The notes below the pieces were generated by a model. It was not told the origin of the DNA. It was given only the letters and a program-made list of their open reading frames with translations, and did not search any database. Both the position numbers and the translations under genes were made by a program. 6,129 bases of DNA from Perlabentimonas sp964554585 (GTDB lineage Bacteria > Bacteroidota > Bacteroidia > Bacteroidales > Tenuifilaceae): NCBI GenBank assembly GCA_964554585.1, contig CAZKPD010000151.1, positions 1 through 6,129 on the forward strand, in the 5' to 3' direction. Below, in pieces: positions 1 to 6,129 of the stretch (its first letter is position 1; every line of letters begins with the position of its first letter).

Positions 1-128
1 ATATTCCGCTATTAAGAGAAAAAATAGAGGATAGCGAAACCGCTTATGGCAACATAGGGCAGGATTTAATTAGGCAGTTCCATAAAATGACTATGAACTT
101 TGAGCAGATGTTTATCCGGTTTGATTAA
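1..128 (+). CDS. C-terminal end of an unrecognised protein (5' end outside window)
   Basis: The reading frame beginning at base 3 is open from the window edge to a TAA at 126-128 and gives 41 residues. The other two plus frames are closed by early stops (TAA and TAG within the first 55 bases). The peptide starts IPLLREKIED and ends NFEQMFIRFD. It is rich in charged and large hydrophobic residues and would form an amphipathic helix, with no membrane segment and no motif I recognise. Codon choice (TTA, ATT, AGG, CAG, GAT) resembles that of the complete genes further on. It is probably the tail of a real gene, but the fragment is too short to assign a family. It is followed by about 280 bases without a clear gene, so it is unlikely to be tightly coupled to the regulator downstream. 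Confidence 0.5.
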   Translation, partial: IPLLREKIEDSETAYGNIGQDLIRQFHKMTMNFEQMFIRFD

Positions 129-221
129 GCCAAATGTTTTATTGCTATTAGCATGTGTTTTTTCTACGCTTAGCTTGGGGTAAGGCAAGAAAAGTAAAAC
201 CAGTTTTCTTATTGTAAGTAT

Positions 222-239
222 GCAAATCTGCGCATTTGC
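222..239. repeat. Small inverted repeat (6-bp arms)
   Basis: GCAAAT and ATTTGC form a perfect 6-bp stem around the loop CTGCGC. One extra T-G wobble pair (221 with 240) is possible. There is no downstream T-run, so it is not a classical terminator. It lies about 170 bases upstream of the regulator start and upstream of the candidate promoter. It could be a protein-binding site, or a chance palindrome. Confidence 0.25.
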
Positions 240-322
240 GAATAATCACTCCTACCTCTGTTTCTACAGGGCAAGTTTTCTTAGGAATTCTGTTGCATTA
301 TGAACTTTCAAATCATTTAGTT

Positions 323-330
323 TAAATTTG
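323..330 (+). promoter_or_regulatory. Candidate Bacteroidota -7 element (TAnnTTTG) for the TPR regulator
   Basis: TAAATTTG matches the Bacteroidota primary sigma -7 consensus TAnnTTTG exactly. Transcription from it would start near 337 and leave a leader of about 70 bases before the ATG at 411. The partner -33 element is poor. The nearest TTG (293-295) is 27 bases upstream, whereas about 19-20 is usual. A match of this size in AT-rich DNA can occur by chance, so the call rests on position as much as on sequence. Confidence 0.35.
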
Positions 331-410
331 TCACAATCTGGGCATACCCCTTGATAGGCTATTTCCACTTTACTGACTGCATTTAATCGTTAAACTGCGC
401 TAAGCACAGA

Positions 411-2189
411 ATGATAAACATAAACAAACATATAGTTTTTTGCAGCTTGAAGCATTTGCTGCTCTCCCTCTGTGCCGCAATACTGTTTTTTTCGCCGGTG
501 TTTGGTCAGAATAGCCTTGAAACCTACCATAACATTCTCCAAAACTCGTCATCCCACCCCATGATGCGCGAGCTCAGCCTTAAGGCTTATGAAAAGCGTA
601 ACGATAATATTGAAGAGGCGATCCAGCTGTCCACTGAGGCTATAGAATTGGGACGGAAAGAGGGGAGCATGGCGGGCCTTATTTTTAACTTCCGGCTATT
701 GGGCAGCCTGTACCATAAAACCCAACGGTTTGAGGAAGCTATCAGCAGCTACGACCAATGTATAAGCTATGCTCTGCTTAAAAACGATTCGGTTACCCTG
801 CGAGAGTGCTATTTGAATGGTGGAACCATATTCTTAACCAGAGGGTTAAACAATAAGGCGTTGGACTATTTTTTACAGGCGCTTAGCTACTCCGAGAATT
901 TGGATAAGGAGAAGGAGTACAATAACCTGGGTGCCGTTTTTTATATGGAGGGGGAATACGAAGAGGCGTATAATTACTACAGCAAAGCGGTAGAGATCCT
1001 TAAAACCAAGGATGATACCTACGGCATATTGGTGGCCTACCTAAATATTGGGGATGTGTTTAAGGTGATGGAAAAATACGATGTGGCCATTACCTACTAC
1101 AATGATATACTATCACATCCCGATGCGGAATTATACCCGGAGTTGGTCCTAATTTGCCATAATCATATCGGTTTTATCCATGCACAGCTGCACGAGTTGG
1201 ATGAGGCCATGCTCCATTTTGAGAAAGCATTGCGCATTGGCCATTCCCTTGATGATCAGCTGGTTTTGTCGAGAACGCTTTTTCTGATAGGAGAAACCCT
1301 TTTTAGGGATGGCCAATACGGTAAGGCAAAGTATTACCTGGAGAGAACCCTAGAGATATCGGAAACCTTTGACCTTTACAGTGAGATGAGCGCATCGTCC
1401 GACTATCTGCAGCAGATTTATGAGCGTGAGGGAAACTATCGGAAAGCTTTTGGCTACGCCAAAATGTATAAAATGGCCTCGGATAGCCTGCGCGATAATA
1501 TGGCCAAGGGCGAGGTGCTTAAGCTGATGTTTGATCATCAGCTTAACCTTATGGAGCTGGAAAGGCAAAAGCAGCAAGAGGTTACCATGAACGAACGGCG
1601 CAAAAGCACCCTTAGGCTCTATATTATCATATTCGTGTTAACCTCAATCACCCTTTTAGGCGTACTGATAATACTTAGGTTTATGCAGCGGGCCAAGATT
1701 AACCGCATTGAGAATGAGAAAGCGAAGCTACAGGTGATAGGTGTTAAAAAGGATTTAGAGCTTAGGAACTTGGAGATTGTGGGCAATGCGCTAAAAGTAA
1801 CCGAAACCAACGAGCTTATCGACTTTACAACCAAACAACTCCATGAGTTTTCTGCTACTCTCCCAAAGAATAAGCGAACAGAGCTAGACGTAATTATCCG
1901 AAGTATTAGATCTAAAAAGGTGAAAGATCAGTGGGAGCAGTTCTACTACTATTTTTCGCAGGTTTACTCCCAGTTTAATGAGCAGCTGGAAAAAGATTTC
2001 CCGGATTTAACCCTTAGCGAAAAGCGCCTTTGTGCACTTCTAAAGCTGAATATGACCTCAAAGGATATTGCTTCGTTAACCTACCAGAATGCCAAGAGCA
2101 TTGAGGTGGCCCGAACCCGATTAAGGAAAAAGCTCAACCTCACCAATAGCAATCTTAGCCTGCAAGAGTTCCTGAATCAGTACAATTAA
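411..2189 (+). CDS. Membrane-anchored TPR sensor with C-terminal LuxR-type HTH
   Basis: This 592-residue protein is probably a one-component transcriptional regulator of the inner membrane. Residues 1-32 form a signal sequence: a basic start, the hydrophobic run LLLSLCAAILFF, and a likely cut after SPVFG. About seven tetratricopeptide repeats follow at roughly 87-359, with typical G-Y/F-A positions such as GEYEEAYNYYSKAVEI; a weaker repeat lies near 50-84. One transmembrane helix spans about 402-424 (YIIIFVLTSITLLGVLIILR). A charged helical, probably coiled-coil linker runs from 425 to about 530. The C-terminus (about 532-577) is a helix-turn-helix: LTLSEKRLCALL, then TSKDIASLT, then the recognition-helix segment SIEVARTRLRKKLNL, matching the LuxR/GerE pattern. 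The TPRs should face the periplasm and the HTH the cytoplasm. No kinase, receiver or ATPase domain is seen. The ATG at 411 is supported by the signal sequence and by an in-frame TAA at 384-386. Ligand and target genes are unknown. Confidence 0.88.
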   Translation: MININKHIVFCSLKHLLLSLCAAILFFSPVFGQNSLETYHNILQNSSSHPMMRELSLKAYEKRNDNIEEAIQLSTEAIELGRKEGSMAGLIFNFRLLGSLYHKTQRFEEAISSYDQCISYALLKNDSVTLRECYLNGGTIFLTRGLNNKALDYFLQALSYSENLDKEKEYNNLGAVFYMEGEYEEAYNYYSKAVEILKTKDDTYGILVAYLNIGDVFKVMEKYDVAITYYNDILSHPDAELYPELVLICHNHIGFIHAQLHELDEAMLHFEKALRIGHSLDDQLVLSRTLFLIGETLFRDGQYGKAKYYLERTLEISETFDLYSEMSASSDYLQQIYEREGNYRKAFGYAKMYKMASDSLRDNMAKGEVLKLMFDHQLNLMELERQKQQEVTMNERRKSTLRLYIIIFVLTSITLLGVLIILRFMQRAKINRIENEKAKLQVIGVKKDLELRNLEIVGNALKVTETNELIDFTTKQLHEFSATLPKNKRTELDVIIRSIRSKKVKDQWEQFYYYFSQVYSQFNEQLEKDFPDLTLSEKRLCALLKLNMTSKDIASLTYQNAKSIEVARTRLRKKLNLTNSNLSLQEFLNQYN

Positions 2190-2195
2190 GCCCAT

Positions 2196-2228
2196 AAAAA
2201 AAGGCCCTCTTTGCAGAGAGCCTTTTTT
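2196..2228. terminator. Bidirectional intrinsic terminator between convergent genes
   Basis: AAAAAAGGC (2197-2205) pairs with GCCTTTTTT (2220-2228). After one C-A mismatch, CTCT (2207-2210) pairs with AGAG (2215-2218) around the loop TTGC. The stem has a run of A on its left and T on its right, so it gives a U-tract in either direction. It begins 7 bases after the regulator stop codon. For the minus-strand gene it begins 17 bases beyond the stop (2245-2247), so one hairpin can end both transcripts. Confidence 0.9.
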
Positions 2229-2244
2229 GCGTATTCCTAACTGT

Positions 2245-5200
2245 CTATTTGATAATGATGGATTGGCGTGCAATCCTATCGGCAGACTGAGCAGTAACGA
2301 TATACATCCCTTTGGCTAATCCCTCAAGGTTAATAGCAGCCTCATTGGTAACCGTATTGTGGTAAACCACAACACCGGTCATGCTGATTACCTTAACCTC
2401 ATACTTTCCATCAAGCGAAATGTTAAAGTTTCCGTTGGATGGGTTAGGGTAAACCAAAATTTCGGGTTGCAATACATTTTGGTCAACGTTTACGTTGCCA
2501 TCATAGTAAAACTGAATGGTAGCCATCTCACTTTGTCCGGTTGAGTACAATGCTTTTACGCCGGCAATATTGGTCTCATTCAGAATTAGCTCGTCAGCTT
2601 TAAAGCTAAATGTGCGATCGGTGGTTTTGCCCATAGAACTTCCGTTTAGGAAGATCTCATAGTCGATTAGGCTTCGTCCTTTCGAGTTTGAACCGGCAAA
2701 CAGCTCCACATCATCAATCATAAGGATATACCCCCCATCCGATACGTTGCGGATAGCAACATATTGTACATCTTGGCTCATGGTATATTCGTATTGTGTC
2801 CATTCGTTGTTCGGAACTGAAACGGCTTGTTGGGTAATCCAAGTAAAATCTTCGGGTTCAAAACCATCGGTAGAGTAACCAACCATAATTTTGTTAAGGG
2901 CAGGACTACTGTCGAACGATTTTGCCATAAAGCGGAAGGTAAACTCCTCACCAAATGATACCTTGGGCGAAACGAAATAGTCGTCGTTTGAACCCGATTT
3001 TGGCGCAAAGCTGGCCAGGTATTTATATCCGCTATAAGGAGCAATGGTTGGGTTTAGGTCTAAGTCCACTGGAGGCAGTGTTGCCGAGGGATTAAATATA
3101 AAGAATGCGTGGGGCTCATTCTTATTGGCATACTCAAAATTATCAATACCAATAGTTTTTTTGCCGTCCACATCGTGGTAAATCCAATCCACAACGCCGC
3201 TTGGGTTGATATCAAAATTGGTGCAGCTCTCAAAGTTCTCAAAAATTGCAGCTGTATGGTTCCATCTGAAAAGTGCAGATTTATCATTCTGTACGATTAC
3301 CTCCAAGTTAAATGGCATATCAAGCGCTTCAATCAGCTCATAGCTGAGGGTATAGGTCTCTTCAGAGGTAAGGTCTAGGTTGGTTACTACCAAATCGTTA
3401 AATCCTTCTTTGGTGATCTCAAGCCTATAGCTGCTTTTGAAAATATTATCAAAAATAGCTACACCATTATTCACTATAGCAGTGTAAGTTTCGCCAAGGC
3501 TGCTGCTGATTAGCTTAACCAGGGCACCCATGCTCTCATCGGAGGGAGTGTTGGTGGTTACATTCATAGTAACCTTTGTGGTCAGCCCATTCTCTACACG
3601 GTTAGAGAAGCCTGCTTCTGATTCATCATTACCTGAGTATATGGCAGTAATGGCATAGCGATACCAACCCGATTCCTCAGTGTTTAGGGTATTGTCGGTA
3701 TAGGTTTTGGCAGTGATATTATTGCCAAGCAATGTCCATGCTATGCTATTCTCTTCTTGACCTTCTTTGAGCCTATAAACCTTGTATGCATTTAGCGATT
3801 TGGGATCGTTTTTATCACCGGTGTAATATCCTTCGGCTCTAATCATAAAGTTGCCGGGGATTTGACCTAAGCCGAGGCTTTCAAGGGTTGAAAACTGACC
3901 TGAAGTGTAGTCTTCCGATACCCAGTTTACCCCTTCCATAAATGGATATTCAGGGTTTTGACCGGCATCAATACCAATCTCCACACGACCGGGATAGCTA
4001 ATGGCAACCATAAAGCCGTATTCAGCGCTAATGGTAGTTGGGAATCGGTAGGTTGACCACTGGTCATCAACGGTTGGAGCATTTGCCTCTTCGAAAAGAA
4101 TAGTATTGGTTGGATTGCCCTGCTGATTGAGCGCAAAAACGAATAGATGTACAAAATCATGCGTTACGTCTGTGGCAGTGGTGTACCAGCTCATCTGGTA
4201 AAGCTCTGTGGGTCCGGTAAATACCTGACCGAATACAGCCAACTCTTCGGCGTAGTTGTGGCCCAGCTGAATTGCTTGCTGCCCGCCATCGCGCCTGTAA
4301 ATCGTTCTTTCAAGGGGCGATAGCCAAGAGATATCTACAGAAGTGTTATTTTTTACTGCATCCACTTTGGAGGGGTTTTCTAGCTTATCGGCCAATACAA
4401 AGTTATCGGTGGTAACGGTTGCAGCATCAACAGTAAGAGATGCATGCTCTGAGATATACCCGTGCTTTGATACGGCTACGGAATAGCCTTCGGCATAGTA
4501 AACATCGGGTATGCTGAACGTACCTGCGGAATTTGTTTGACCGCTAAATGCTGCATATCCACTGATGTTGATGTTTGCATCGGCAATGGGATTATTGTCC
4601 TTATCGAACACGCTACCTTGTACGGTACCTTTAGGAAGGTACTGCATGGTCACATTATGCACAAGTGCGTCATTTATTTCTAGTTCTACCACATCGGTTA
4701 CATACCCAAAAGCAGAGTATTTTACAGAGTGGGTTCCGGTTTGAACAAATGGGAATTCGTAGTAACCGGTTGCGTTGGTATAAGCTTTTAGATCAGTTCC
4801 AACAATAGAAACTAAAGCACCTTGTATGGCAGCATTATCGGCATTGGTTACTGTTCCGCTTAGGCTGCCATCGCTTGATGTGCTAATGCCAAGGCTTACG
4901 TCGGCAGTATGGCCCAAGCTCATCCCAATTTGGCTGGGATCGTTGGTGGCTAGCTCAAAATTAAAGGGGTTATCCCAGCTGGAGTATAGCCTAGATCTCA
5001 CCGTACCGCTTGGGCTGTTTGATGCTACAAAATTAAAGTGATTCTCAAACACGTTTTCGCTATAGATATGCTCCACCATTATACACAGGTTACCCCCGTT
5101 GTAGGTAAACGGATTGTCCAGCTCAACTACAAATTGCTTGTTTTGTCCGCTGTAAAGGGTAATTCTTCCTTCGTAAACCAATGTAAAATCAGACAGGGGC

Positions 5201-5628
5201 ATCCAGTATTCAGCATCTTCACCCAGTGAAGTTCTATCGGTGTTACTTAGCCATACTCTAAAATCCTCGGTTTCAATCACATCTGGATAGTTTCCCCAGG
5301 TTTTATAATTATAAACCAGCTTCTCAATGGAGCAAGGCTCATGGTTAATTTCGCTTGCAGTGAAAAGGTTTTGGGTAACCGATGTGTTCCAGTACATATC
5401 AATGGGATAGTTATACGATCCCCAAGATACAGAGCTTGTCCCAATATGAATCCAATCGTCAACATCACGTTGGAAGTCATAAGCGGCCTCATGGGCAATG
5501 GAGAACCCTTTTATTGCTTTTTGGGAGCTAATGCTCTTAGCGGGTATAACGCTAATCTGCGCGTTCAGCTGAACGGCAACCATTGAAAGCAAAATCCAAA
5601 GGGTTAATAGTTTTTTACTAAAATTCAT
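2245..5628 (-). CDS. T9SS-secreted multidomain surface protein (CarboxypepD_reg, FnIII, cleaved-adhesin type, type A sorting domain)
   Basis: This 1127-residue protein is exported by Sec and then by T9SS. Modules in order are: signal peptide 1-23 (LLSMVAVQLNA, cut before Q24); N-terminal beta-rich module about 45-235; two carboxypeptidase-regulatory-like beta domains, about 253-330 and 334-412 (SGTVTNADNAAIQGALVSI, QGSVFDKDNNPIADANINI); a fibronectin-III domain split into 417-438 and 611-678 around an inserted beta module; a third regulatory-like domain about 683-765; and a second FnIII split into 771-792 and 986-1042 around a cleaved-adhesin/choice-of-anchor-J-like jelly roll (about 796-978, ending GGYILMIDDVELFAG). 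The type A sorting domain covers about 1053-1127 (ILVYPNPSNGNFNI, GLAKGMYIV). No catalytic domain is visible, so an adhesive or structural role at the cell surface is the inference. The start at 5628 is chosen because it begins the signal peptide. An in-frame ATG 36 codons upstream (5736) would put a poor extension, translated through the upstream hairpin, before it. The leader is A-rich (AAAAAAACATCAG). The gene converges on the TPR regulator. Confidence 0.9.
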   Translation of the reverse strand: MNFSKKLLTLWILLSMVAVQLNAQISVIPAKSISSQKAIKGFSIAHEAAYDFQRDVDDWIHIGTSSVSWGSYNYPIDMYWNTSVTQNLFTASEINHEPCSIEKLVYNYKTWGNYPDVIETEDFRVWLSNTDRTSLGEDAEYWMPLSDFTLVYEGRITLYSGQNKQFVVELDNPFTYNGGNLCIMVEHIYSENVFENHFNFVASNSPSGTVRSRLYSSWDNPFNFELATNDPSQIGMSLGHTADVSLGISTSSDGSLSGTVTNADNAAIQGALVSIVGTDLKAYTNATGYYEFPFVQTGTHSVKYSAFGYVTDVVELEINDALVHNVTMQYLPKGTVQGSVFDKDNNPIADANINISGYAAFSGQTNSAGTFSIPDVYYAEGYSVAVSKHGYISEHASLTVDAATVTTDNFVLADKLENPSKVDAVKNNTSVDISWLSPLERTIYRRDGGQQAIQLGHNYAEELAVFGQVFTGPTELYQMSWYTTATDVTHDFVHLFVFALNQQGNPTNTILFEEANAPTVDDQWSTYRFPTTISAEYGFMVAISYPGRVEIGIDAGQNPEYPFMEGVNWVSEDYTSGQFSTLESLGLGQIPGNFMIRAEGYYTGDKNDPKSLNAYKVYRLKEGQEENSIAWTLLGNNITAKTYTDNTLNTEESGWYRYAITAIYSGNDESEAGFSNRVENGLTTKVTMNVTTNTPSDESMGALVKLISSSLGETYTAIVNNGVAIFDNIFKSSYRLEITKEGFNDLVVTNLDLTSEETYTLSYELIEALDMPFNLEVIVQNDKSALFRWNHTAAIFENFESCTNFDINPSGVVDWIYHDVDGKKTIGIDNFEYANKNEPHAFFIFNPSATLPPVDLDLNPTIAPYSGYKYLASFAPKSGSNDDYFVSPKVSFGEEFTFRFMAKSFDSSPALNKIMVGYSTDGFEPEDFTWITQQAVSVPNNEWTQYEYTMSQDVQYVAIRNVSDGGYILMIDDVELFAGSNSKGRSLIDYEIFLNGSSMGKTTDRTFSFKADELILNETNIAGVKALYSTGQSEMATIQFYYDGNVNVDQNVLQPEILVYPNPSNGNFNISLDGKYEVKVISMTGVVVYHNTVTNEAAINLEGLAKGMYIVTAQSADRIARQSIIIK

Positions 5629-5679
5629 CTGATGTTTTTTTAAGAGGTTAATATTTGATCTTATAAATTGGTTGCATAT
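5629..5679 (-). other. Leader region of the large surface-protein gene
   Basis: Once the upstream terminator is set aside, about 50 AT-rich bases remain before the ATG at 5628. On the minus strand I find no exact TAnnTTTG. The closest pairing is TTTG at 5691-5688 with TATAAGAT about 20 bases further on, which fits only the first two bases of the -7 motif. The start codon is preceded by a run of A and no Shine-Dalgarno sequence, as is usual in Bacteroidota. A promoter of its own is likely given the terminator, but I cannot place it. Confidence 0.3.
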
Positions 5680-5744
5680 AAAAAAAGCAAACAGCCAAAA
5701 TGGTTGGTATAATGGTGTACCCGTTATACCAACCAAATCGGCTG
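5680..5744 (-). terminator. Long inverted repeat, probable terminator of the upstream T9SS cargo gene
   Basis: GGTTGGTATAA (5702-5712) and TTATACCAACC (5724-5734) form a perfect 11-bp stem. It extends by T5701-A5735 outside and by G-U, G-C and G-C pairs inside, closing on a 5-base loop (5716-5720). After an internal bulge, CAGCC (5692-5696) pairs with GGCTG (5740-5744). Read on the minus strand, the hairpin begins 12 bases beyond the stop codon of the upstream gene and is followed by TTTGC and seven T (5686-5680). That fits intrinsic termination, although the T-run lies a few bases from the stem and the stem is longer than most. It may also act as an operator or an mRNA 3' stabiliser. Confidence 0.6.
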
Positions 5745-5756
5745 AATCACTAACCT

Positions 5757-6129
5757 TTACTGTTTAACGTACTTGGTCGTAGAAACCTGACCACCATTCT
5801 GAACCCTAATGATGTAAATGCCGTTGTTGAAATGACTGATATCAACGATAATGTTTGAGCTGTTTAAACTGTCAGTGTACATTACTCTTCCGGCCATATC
5901 CAATACTTGGATTTTGGCGTTGTTTGCACCGTTCATATTGATATTGATAATACCATTGCCGGGGTTTGGGTATACCGTTAGCGAGCTAATTGTTTCGGTA
6001 TCTACAGAGTTTCCGCCTAGGGTTTTGAAATCCTTAATTGTAGCAGGTCCCCATTCGCCTAGAGCATTTTTAGCTATGCCAATGGCTTTGTACTCTGTAT
6101 TGCTCTCTAGGTCAGGCCATACCCAATCA
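5757..6129 (-). CDS. T9SS type A sorting domain protein, C-terminal part (5' end outside window)
   Basis: The minus-strand frame is open from the window edge to a TAA at 5759-5757 and gives the last 123 residues of a larger protein. The first 38 or so visible residues look like the end of a fibronectin-III domain (WPDLESNTEYKAIGIAKN, then GPATIKDFKTLG). A short linker is followed by a type A T9SS sorting domain: LTVYPNPGNGIININMNG, then IQVLDMAGRVMY, then ISHFNNGIYIIRVQ and the basic end TTKYVKQ. The product is therefore exported by T9SS and cleaved or anchored at the surface. Its main domain is not visible. The gene lies upstream of the 1127-residue cargo gene in the same orientation, separated by 128 bases and a hairpin. 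The two sorting domains share the motif pattern but little exact sequence, so they are not a recent duplication at this end. Confidence 0.9.
   Translation of the reverse strand, partial: DWVWPDLESNTEYKAIGIAKNALGEWGPATIKDFKTLGGNSVDTETISSLTVYPNPGNGIININMNGANNAKIQVLDMAGRVMYTDSLNSSNIIVDISHFNNGIYIIRVQNGGQVSTTKYVKQ

Larger units (their letters stand above)
129..410. other. Intergenic region with a promoter-like site, weak hairpins and possible gene remnant
   Basis: No ATG-initiated gene of useful size is present. Four things can be seen. (1) AAGAAAA at 187-193 pairs with TTTTCTT at 204-210 around a 10-base loop; this AT-only stem is at best a weak terminator for the gene ending at 128. (2) GCAAAT at 222-227 pairs with ATTTGC at 234-239 around a 6-base loop, with no T-tract. 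(3) A TAnnTTTG element lies at 323-330. (4) The minus strand has two overlapping open frames, 389 down to 267 and 297 down to 151. They are offset by a frameshift and read as plausible protein, including a VCPDC motif, but neither has an ATG. They could be a decayed gene or chance. Confidence 0.5.

Noticed and set aside
187..210. AAGAAAA/TTTTCTT hairpin as the terminator of the gene ending at 128
   Set aside because: The stem is short and made almost only of A-T pairs, with a 10-base loop, and it lies about 60 bases past the stop. It is noted but not called as a terminator.
1350..1834. Minus-strand open frames of 71 and 75 codons opposite the TPR regulator
   Set aside because: The plus frame carries clear TPR, membrane and coiled-coil segments here. 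The antisense peptides mirror them and show no family features.
4826..5586. Several plus-strand open frames of 60-80 codons opposite the large minus-strand gene
   Set aside because: They are antisense shadows of a well-supported coding sequence, with no recognisable domains and no start context of their own.
2245..5628. The large protein as a carboxypeptidase or gingipain-like protease
   Set aside because: Only the regulatory-like beta domains and the cleaved-adhesin-type module are present. No zinc-carboxypeptidase or caspase-like catalytic domain or motif is visible.
5629..5736. 36-residue N-terminal extension of the large surface protein from an ATG at 5736
   Set aside because: The extension is translated through the upstream terminator hairpin. 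It would bury a textbook signal peptide that begins at the ATG at 5628.
1..6129. tRNA, rRNA, CRISPR array, insertion-sequence ends or riboswitch
   Set aside because: No cloverleaf, no regularly spaced direct repeats, no transposase with flanking terminal repeats and no recognisable aptamer were seen on either strand.

Overview
The window looks like chromosomal DNA of a member of the Bacteroidota. Two minus-strand genes end in type IX secretion (T9SS) type A C-terminal sorting domains, with YPNP near the start and a GMYIV or GIYII strand near the end; this secretion system is essentially confined to that phylum. The TPR/transmembrane/LuxR-type HTH regulator is also a characteristic Bacteroidota architecture. 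The start codons have A-rich leaders rather than Shine-Dalgarno sequences, and one TAnnTTTG element, the Bacteroidota -7 motif, is present. I cannot name the genus.

Layout. Bases 1-128 hold the last 41 codons of an unrecognised plus-strand gene. Bases 129-410 are a gap of about 280 bases. It holds a candidate promoter, two weak hairpins and two overlapping gene-like open frames on the minus strand, which may be a decayed gene or chance. Bases 411-2189 (+) encode a 592-residue membrane-anchored TPR regulator. Bases 2245-5628 (-) encode a 1127-residue multidomain T9SS-secreted surface protein that converges on the regulator. A strong two-way terminator at 2196-2228 serves both. Bases 5629-5756 separate that gene from the next and carry a long inverted repeat that is probably the terminator of the upstream gene. 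Bases 5757-6129 (-) are the 3' end of a second T9SS cargo gene.

How the genes may work together. The two minus-strand genes are tandem cargo genes for export across the outer membrane, probably transcribed separately because of the hairpin and the 128-base gap. The plus-strand regulator looks like a one-component sensor, with periplasmic TPRs linked through the inner membrane to a cytoplasmic DNA-binding domain. That it controls the neighbouring secreted proteins is only a guess from proximity.

Nothing here amounts to a clearly new biological system. The points most worth a second look are the two split fibronectin-III domains in the large surface protein, the long hairpin at 5692-5744, and the gene-like minus-strand frames in the gap at 129-410.
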